Shown: piece after piece, positions 36,225 to 41,063 of the stretch | How positions within the stretch are numbered: position 1 is the first letter of the stretch | Layout of the letters: the number at the start of each line of letters is the position of its first letter | NCBI RefSeq assembly: GCF_025060895.1 | Contig: NZ_JANZKV010000115.1 | Location: forward strand, 1 to 41,063 | Reading direction: 5' to 3' | Origin: Stieleria sedimenti | GTDB lineage: Bacteria; Planctomycetota; Planctomycetia; Pirellulales; Pirellulaceae | Length of the DNA: 41,063 nucleotides | Translations under genes and position numbers: made by a program | Notes under the pieces: generated by a model | What the model was told of the DNA's origin: nothing | Database searches by the model: none | Seen by the model: only the letters and a program-made list of their open reading frames with translations

Positions 36225-36415
36225 GCAAAAATTCCTTCAGTTGGAAATGACTTGATTGCGAAGCGACAAAGCGATCGGCGCTGGGGGCGAAGAAGGATCC
36301 TCGCCGACACAACGCTCACGAATGCGCATAATGAAAGACTTAACACCCCCGCAAGGATAACCTGAAGCCCGCTAACAAACAACGATCGCCAGTCCGTTTC
36401 GGGGGGCATGCCCCG
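36225..36415. other. Upstream region of the Tat oxidoreductase
   Basis: About 190 bp between the oxidoreductase start and the first repeat module at 36416. It contains no gene; the promoter must lie here but I cannot assign boxes. Confidence 0.3.
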
Positions 36416-36678
36416 TTCAACTCGTTCCAAAGGCTCCGCCTTGGAACGCGGGGTCGGTGTGGCTCTGCCACACGCGGTTCATGCTCAGGAGGCGGGAGCC
36501 TCCGAGACAGTGTGTTCCCAGGCTTCGCCCTACGCCGTGAACGACTTTTTAGCGGTAGGGCGCGAGCCCTCCGGTGTGTTGGCAACGATGCGCAAGCCGG
36601 AGGGCTTGCGCCCTGCCGCTAAAACCTCGTCAAACACAGGAAATAAATCGTTCACGGCGGAGGGCGGAGCCCGGGAAC
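36416..36678. repeat. Composite palindrome (modules P, O, R)
   Basis: Module P (36416-36517, with ctccgccttggaacg and TGTGGCTCTGCCACA), then module O left arm GTTCCCAGGCTTCGCCCTAC... (36514-36549), module R (36550-36621), and module O right arm AAATCGTTCACGGCGgagggcgg... to gggaac (36645-36678). At 18357-18735 the same parts occur with P on the opposite side and in inverse orientation. Here R is uninterrupted. Confidence 0.85.
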
Positions 36679-36830
36679 AAGGGAAATGCAGCAGAAGGAT
36701 CGTCTCGGCTCACCCTAAGAACGCGAACCCCTGTGGCTTCGTTGTCAATTTGCGTTCCATTTGTCACATTGGAGGGTCGAACAGGAATCCGCCACGCTCA
36801 TCCCCCCGCCCTTCGAACCCCTTGAAGACC

Positions 36831-38192
36831 ATGAAACGCAGCCTTCCCTCCCGACTGTCTTGCACGCTCGGACTCGCGGTGACGAGCCTGGGCCTGATCG
36901 GATGCGGCCCCGACGTGATGCCGCCCCAAGAACCGGACGTGGCAGCAACGGCAGCGGCGGAAGAGAAGCCAGCCGCCGCCCCAGCCGCCCAAAAGCCGGT
37001 GGTGGAGAAAGACGATCCGGCCGCGGTGGCCAAACTGGAAGCGGCCGGCTACCTGCTGGAGAAGAACAGCGACGGTGCGGTCGCCTACGTTTCGGTCGTC
37101 AGCGACACCGACGTCAGCGAGACGTTCGCCAGTCTGGCCGAGCTTCCCCACGTGACGGAGGCCCGATTTAGCGGTCCCGGTATCACCGACGAGGGCTTGG
37201 GCGTGCTCGCGGAAATGAAACGCCTGGAGCGACTGGATTTCACCGATTCGGCGATCACCGACGAAACTCTCGATGTCGTCGCCAAGCTGCCCGGATTGCA
37301 GGTGCTGTTTTTGCGCCGCGTCGGCGTGACCGACGAAGGCTTGCAAAAACTGGCGCCGCTGCAAAAGCTACGAGCGATCGATTTGCGCAACAGCAACATC
37401 AGCGACGAAGGCATGAAGGCGCTCGCCAAGCTGAAATCGCTGCAAGACGTGCAGCTGGAAAAATCAAAGGTGACCGACACGGGAGTCAAACAGCTGGCCG
37501 GGTTGCCTCTGAAATCCTTCAACGCCAACTATTGCACGTCGTTGACCAACGCCACCCTCAATGTCTTTGCCAAGATCCCGACGCTCGAGCAAATCCAGCT
37601 CGACTACACCAAGATCAACGACGAAGGCATGGCATCGCTGGCGGGGCTGAAGAAACTGAAACGTCTTCGCATCCGCGGTTGCGATGTGACCGGCGAAGGG
37701 ATCCAGCAGATCGCCGGTGCGAAGGAAATGGCGCGGTTGGAACTCCGTGACACCTCGATCGATGACGAGGGTTTGGCGATCATCGCCAAGTATCCCAAAC
37801 TGACGTATCTGGACCTCGGGGAATGCCGCTTGATCACCCCCGATGGCATCAAGCAACTCGGCGTGGCGACCGGTTTGACCGACCTGGGTTTCTGGGAAAC
37901 CAAGCTCAACGACGAAGCGTTCGCCGCACTCGATGGTTTGGTCAATTTGGAAATACTGGACGTCAAAGCGACCGACATCAGCGATGTCGCAGTCGAGACG
38001 ATATTGAAGTTCCAGAAACTGAAGGATCTGAATGTCGCCGGCGTTCAACAGATGACCGACGAAGGGTTCGTCCGGTTGGGTAAACTGCCGAACCTGAAAA
38101 AATTAAATGTGGCCAACACCAACATCAGCTACAACGCGCTCGATGAGTTGGAAGAGGCAAACGAGTCGCTGCAAATCATCGACTTTGAGTGA
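36831..38192 (+). CDS. Leucine-rich-repeat lipoprotein
   Basis: A 453-aa lipoprotein. Seen: signal peptide and lipobox GLIGC (residues 20-24, near MKRSLPSRLSCTLGLAVTSL), a Pro/Ala-rich linker (about 25-55), then about 13 leucine-rich repeats of 23-24 residues with the pattern ITDEGLxxLxxLxxLxxLDL (e.g. DEGLGVLAEMKRLERLDF, DEGLQKLAPLQKLRAIDLRN). These form a curved solenoid for binding proteins. Function unknown, but LRR lipoproteins are numerous in planctomycetes. ATG at 36831 follows gaagacc; the upstream frame to 36408 is repeat DNA. Confidence 0.9.
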   Translation: MKRSLPSRLSCTLGLAVTSLGLIGCGPDVMPPQEPDVAATAAAEEKPAAAPAAQKPVVEKDDPAAVAKLEAAGYLLEKNSDGAVAYVSVVSDTDVSETFASLAELPHVTEARFSGPGITDEGLGVLAEMKRLERLDFTDSAITDETLDVVAKLPGLQVLFLRRVGVTDEGLQKLAPLQKLRAIDLRNSNISDEGMKALAKLKSLQDVQLEKSKVTDTGVKQLAGLPLKSFNANYCTSLTNATLNVFAKIPTLEQIQLDYTKINDEGMASLAGLKKLKRLRIRGCDVTGEGIQQIAGAKEMARLELRDTSIDDEGLAIIAKYPKLTYLDLGECRLITPDGIKQLGVATGLTDLGFWETKLNDEAFAALDGLVNLEILDVKATDISDVAVETILKFQKLKDLNVAGVQQMTDEGFVRLGKLPNLKKLNVANTNISYNALDELEEANESLQIIDFE

Positions 38193-38208
38193 CCGACGAC
38201 ATCCCGCC

Positions 38209-38362
38209 AACTCGTTCCAAGGTTCCGCCTTGGAACGCGAGGAAAGCTGTTAGCGGAACGGCGCGAGCCGTCCGGTCGCGGTTCAAAAACAGCGTGAAAG
38301 ACCGGAGGGCTCGCGCCCTACCGCTAACAAATCGTTCACGGCGTAGGGCGGAGCCCGGGAAC
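38209..38362. repeat. Composite palindrome (P-part, R variant, O right arm)
   Basis: CTCGTTCCAAGGTTCCGCCTTGGAACGCG-like palindrome (38211-38239), the GTTAGCGG-type R element (38249-38328), then module O right arm atcgttcacggcgtagggcg to gggaac (38331-38362). The left O arm is missing. It lies 16 bp after the LRR gene stop (38192). Confidence 0.85.
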
Positions 38363-38371
38363 AAGGGAATG

Positions 38372-39277
38372 CTACGGGAACGTGTAACTTTCGTTGGCGA
38401 TGTCAAAGTCCTTGTCGGTCAGGCCGACGTTGGTTTCCAGATCGCGGTACTCGTACGATTCGACCAGCGGCAGTTGGTCGTCCGGAGAATCGGGATCGGG
38501 CCAACCGAAGCTGCGATAGCTGAGGATCAACAACCGCTCGGGGTCATAAACGATCTCGGCGAGCGAAAAGTCGTCCTCGCCCCCGCCGGGTTGGCTGCGT
38601 TGGGCTTTGATCAATTCGCACATCCGGCCGTCGAATTCGTATTCGCGTGTGATCGTCACGGTGACATCCGGATTGTCCAAGTCCTTTTGGCCGCGTTCGA
38701 TCAGTTTCTCGACCAGCCCGGTGATCCCGATTTCGTAGATCGGGTAGCGCTGGCCGGCCATGGCGAGCATCCCGGTCGGGTCCAGCCAAAGGGTTTTCCA
38801 ACTGAGCAACATCGTGACTTCGTGGACGGCCATCTGCCCGTCGTAGAGATCTTTGCCCCAGATCACTTCCCGACCCGCGGTGGCGTCGGGGACCAAGAAT
38901 TTTAGATAGATTCGAATCGGCGCATCATTGGTTTCGTTTCGATGGCGTGTCTGGATCTTGACCTCCATCTCGCTGCGCTCGTTCAAGACGCCCGACTCGC
39001 TACGATCCTGTTTGATGAATCGTGCGGTGTAGTCTTGCAGTGAATCATCCATCGACGCCAACGCTAGATCGGCAAGCTCCAGGACTTCGGCGATCGACGC
39101 CTGGCGGGTCCGCGGCGTTTGGTCGGTCTCGTCGGCCGGCGGTTCTTGCATGATGGTCGGTGCGACGTCCTGGCGGACATCGGGTTTGCTGCGCATCACC
39201 GATGCGAAGGCGACCGTGCCCACCAGCAGTGCGGGGATCAGCAGAACCCAACCTCGTCGAGATTTTGAAGGTGCCAT
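38372..39277 (-). CDS. DUF1571 family exported protein
   Basis: A 301-aa protein. Seen: N-terminal signal/anchor (RRGWVLLIPALLVGTVAFAS at about 7-26), then a globular part with DYTARFIKQDRSESGVLNER, PIRIYLKFLVPD, GREVIWGKDLYDGQMAVHEV and FDGRMCELIKAQRSQ, the DUF1571 pattern. DUF1571 proteins are typical of planctomycetes, of beta-rich, LolA-like fold in several models (family knowledge, not visible). ATG at 39277 is chosen; an in-frame start at 39454 adds 59 residues. Function unknown. Confidence 0.8.
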   Translation of the reverse strand: MAPSKSRRGWVLLIPALLVGTVAFASVMRSKPDVRQDVAPTIMQEPPADETDQTPRTRQASIAEVLELADLALASMDDSLQDYTARFIKQDRSESGVLNERSEMEVKIQTRHRNETNDAPIRIYLKFLVPDATAGREVIWGKDLYDGQMAVHEVTMLLSWKTLWLDPTGMLAMAGQRYPIYEIGITGLVEKLIERGQKDLDNPDVTVTITREYEFDGRMCELIKAQRSQPGGGEDDFSLAEIVYDPERLLILSYRSFGWPDPDSPDDQLPLVESYEYRDLETNVGLTDKDFDIANESYTFP

Positions 39278-39455
39278 ATTTTTTGGAGGGGGAGAACGAA
39301 AGGGTGCCGAACGGTGATCGCGGCCTGTCAATTGAATCGACAGTCCGCTCGCCGCGGATTTCGCGCCGAGACGCCATCGATGCAACCACTCTAACGGCAA
39401 AGCCCCGTTGCCACCAAGGCCCAAAACAGCCTGCTGTCCGGCACGGGCAGGCAAC

Positions 39456-39511
39456 GGCCCCGAATCGGCGGCCCCGAATCGGCGGCCCCGAATCGGCGGC
39501 CCCGAATCCGC
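39456..39511. repeat. 14-bp tandem repeat, four copies, at a stop codon
   Basis: GGCCCCGAATCGGC repeated at 39456-39469, 39470-39483 and 39484-39497, with a variant (GGCCCCGAATCCGC) at 39498-39511. The array ends immediately before the stop codon (39512-39514) of the secreted HEAT-like gene. Confidence 0.92.
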
Positions 39512-40510
39512 CTATCGTGTCAATGCGTCCAGGCCACAGCGACGGATGTGCGCGTTGGCCGCAATCCACTGGGTCTGGTTCATTTTCTTAGCCATGATCT
39601 GCCAATGATCGCGGTCGGTCGACAACAGGCAAGCCAGCGACGAAGGCGTGTCTTCGTCGGTCCGCGGGCAACGTGAAATCAGCATGCGAATCCGTGCCCG
39701 TTGCTCCACATCCAAGTCACGGCGCTGCAGCGCGGTGGTCAAGTACGGGATCGCACTGGTCCCCAGACCGGCCAACGCGACCGCTGCGCCGCGACGTTGG
39801 GAATGCTTTCCCGAACCCAGCTGGTCAATCAATCGGTCGACTTCGTCCGATGAGACGACGGCCAGGGTGGTCGCGTTGTCTTGCAAGAAGGCTTCGGTTC
39901 GGTGGGTCAATTCGATCACGCTGCGGCCCAACAGCATGCGCGCGATCAGAAGATCGAAATGAATCTCGAACCCGGCTTCGTCCTGCCCCACGATGTGCAG
40001 CAACGTCGGGCCGGTGACATGGCGATCCAGTTCACTTTCGGCAGCCGGGTCGCGACGAACGTGCCACCGAATCGCACCGCGCCCCTGTTGCTCCAAGACC
40101 GCTTGCTCCCCGGTGGCGACAAGCGTCGATTCCATCCGCAAACTCTTGCCGTGCTCGGCAACGAGTTGGACACGTTGGTAATCGTCCGCGTAGCTGTAAT
40201 AGACCGAGGGCACACCGGACGATGACGAAACGGTGATCGATTCGCGGAACCGATCGGTCTGGTGCTGTTGCGAGCCTTTTCGGTACCGCATCGGGTCGAC
40301 TTCGAGACGCCCGGAGCGAAGCCGAAATCGGGCAAGCCCAGATTCAGAAAACACGCCGGGCGGTTGACGTCTGGCCCGCTGTTTCTTGGGGCAAGGTGCT
40401 GGCGGCCCTGTCGCCTTGAGACGTTGATCGGCGGTCGGCTCGTCTGCAGGAGTCGACACGGTCGGCACCGCCATCAAGATGGCCAATGCAATCAGGTAAG
40501 GGTACCTCAT
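39512..40510 (-). CDS. Hypothetical secreted protein with HEAT-like C-terminus
   Basis: A 332-aa exported protein not recognised as a named family. Seen: signal peptide (MRYPYLIALAILMAVPTVST, cleavage near PADEP), an Arg/Pro-rich linker, a beta-rich middle part, and a helical C-terminus of HEAT/armadillo-like pattern (RRGAAVALAGLGTSAIPYLT ... ALQRRDLDVEQRARIRMLIS). ATG at 40510 gives the signal peptide; an in-frame upstream start at 40543 adds 11 residues. A 14-bp tandem array abuts its stop codon. Function unknown. Confidence 0.7.
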   Translation of the reverse strand: MRYPYLIALAILMAVPTVSTPADEPTADQRLKATGPPAPCPKKQRARRQPPGVFSESGLARFRLRSGRLEVDPMRYRKGSQQHQTDRFRESITVSSSSGVPSVYYSYADDYQRVQLVAEHGKSLRMESTLVATGEQAVLEQQGRGAIRWHVRRDPAAESELDRHVTGPTLLHIVGQDEAGFEIHFDLLIARMLLGRSVIELTHRTEAFLQDNATTLAVVSSDEVDRLIDQLGSGKHSQRRGAAVALAGLGTSAIPYLTTALQRRDLDVEQRARIRMLISRCPRTDEDTPSSLACLLSTDRDHWQIMAKKMNQTQWIAANAHIRRCGLDALTR

Positions 40511-40845
40511 CGCTTCACCGATCCTTTTCACGCGAATGACCACGTGAAGATCTGCACATTCGAAGACCGAAATTGAACGTTTCCGATCTTTCCTAAGTGC
40601 TCGATAGTTGAATATCGGCGATGCCGAAAGGGCAGTTGAATCAATCTTTAGCCAGAGGCGTGATTAACGCACGTTGAGGGAAGAATAGTCGGCCGTAGCA
40701 ACGCGAATTTCTTCCCAATTGCAGATCGTGCCGTTTTTGAAGCGAAAAAGGGGCAGGGACCAAGGGGCCGGGCTTCAGCAACCGTTGGTATGCAGCGTTG
40801 AGGCGTTTCCCGCTCGCTGCGGAGCAGCGACACTGGGCGGCTGAA

Positions 40846-40986
40846 GCCCAATACCGCTAAGTTAACATGAATGTGGGGGCCCGGACGCTGGCGCGAACCG
40901 GCTGATATCAAACGAATATTAGCCGTTTGGCGCGAGCCTACGGGCCCTCATCTGAAGAAACGACGCTTAACTTAGCGGTATTGGGC
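40846..40986. repeat. Second nested palindrome (outer CCCAATACCGC, inner module Y)
   Basis: Outer arms GCCCAATACCGCTAAGTTAA (40846-40865) and TTAACTTAGCGGTATTGGGC (40967-40986) are a perfect 20-nt inverted repeat. Inside are module Y arms, GGGCCCGGACGCTGGCGCGA... (about 40878-40904) against AGCCGTTTGGCGCGAGCCTA... (40921-40947). The TCGCTGCGxxGCAGCGA repeat lies on both outer sides (40811-40830, 41038-41056), giving a third layer that runs off the window end. Confidence 0.88.
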
Positions 40987-41063
40987 TGAAGCCTGCACAC
41001 CAGCGGCGGTTGGTGTCCAGCCTTGAGGCGGATTCTGGTCGCTGCGGAGCAGCGAGACGGTGG

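Noticed and set aside
34773-36365. Long rightward frame (530 codons) opposite the Tat oxidoreductase gene
   Set aside because: It is antisense to a clear family member, has no recognisable domain and is explained by the high-GC codon bias of the real gene.

Overview
The window looks like chromosomal DNA of a planctomycete, most likely a Pirellulaceae (Rhodopirellula-like) bacterium. This is inferred from the gene content: a secreted sulfatase, two Gfo/Idh/MocA oxidoreductases (one with a twin-arginine signal), a tandem DUF1080 secreted protein, a DUF1571 protein, leucine-rich-repeat and Cys-rich lipoproteins, MoxR/DUF58, outer-membrane assembly genes and moderately high GC. No species can be fixed from the sequence alone. 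There are no rRNA or tRNA genes, no CRISPR array, no transposase and no phage genes.

Layout. 1-6.5 kb: MoxR ATPase and DUF58 protein, a secreted sulfatase, a LuxR-type regulator and a Gfo/Idh/MocA oxidoreductase. 6.5-10 kb: rpmA (L27), proA, a YmdB-type phosphodiesterase and a BON-domain protein. 10-10.7 kb: no protein gene, but a promoter-like site, several hairpins and an intrinsic terminator that together suggest a small RNA of about 330 nt. 10.7-12.5 kb: a histidine kinase/response regulator pair. 12.8-18.3 kb: a small membrane protein, an ABC exporter whose permease carries a very large soluble domain, and the double-DUF1080 protein. 18.9-21.7 kb: gyrA. 21.9-26.9 kb: a six-gene leftward operon (GNAT-like, TPR, recO, BamD-like lipoprotein, LptE-like lipoprotein, folP). 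27.1-30.3 kb: a cytochrome oxidase subunit III and a LolC/E-LolD lipoprotein exporter. 30.6-33 kb: iron alcohol dehydrogenase and serine acetyltransferase. 33.4-40.5 kb: small secreted proteins, a Tat-exported Gfo/Idh/MocA protein, an LRR lipoprotein, a DUF1571 protein and a HEAT-like secreted protein.

How genes work together. The BamD-like and LptE-like lipoproteins and the LolCD-type exporter are all parts of outer-membrane biogenesis and agree with a Gram-negative-type envelope. RecO and GyrA serve DNA repair and topology, and FolP, ProA and CysE are single steps of folate, proline and cysteine synthesis.

The most unusual material is between the genes. (1) Large palindromes are nested inside one another like Russian dolls, with the same modules reused at several loci (18.36-18.74, 36.42-36.68, 38.21-38.36 kb; a second family at 30.34 and 40.85-40.99 kb). 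(2) Short tandem repeats or palindromes begin exactly at, or within a few bases of, stop codons, several with a 14-bp unit of unrelated sequence. (3) There is the putative structured RNA at 10.2-10.55 kb. (4) A copy of a dispersed palindrome appears to supply part of the signal peptide of the LptE-like protein. These are the best candidates for something undescribed.
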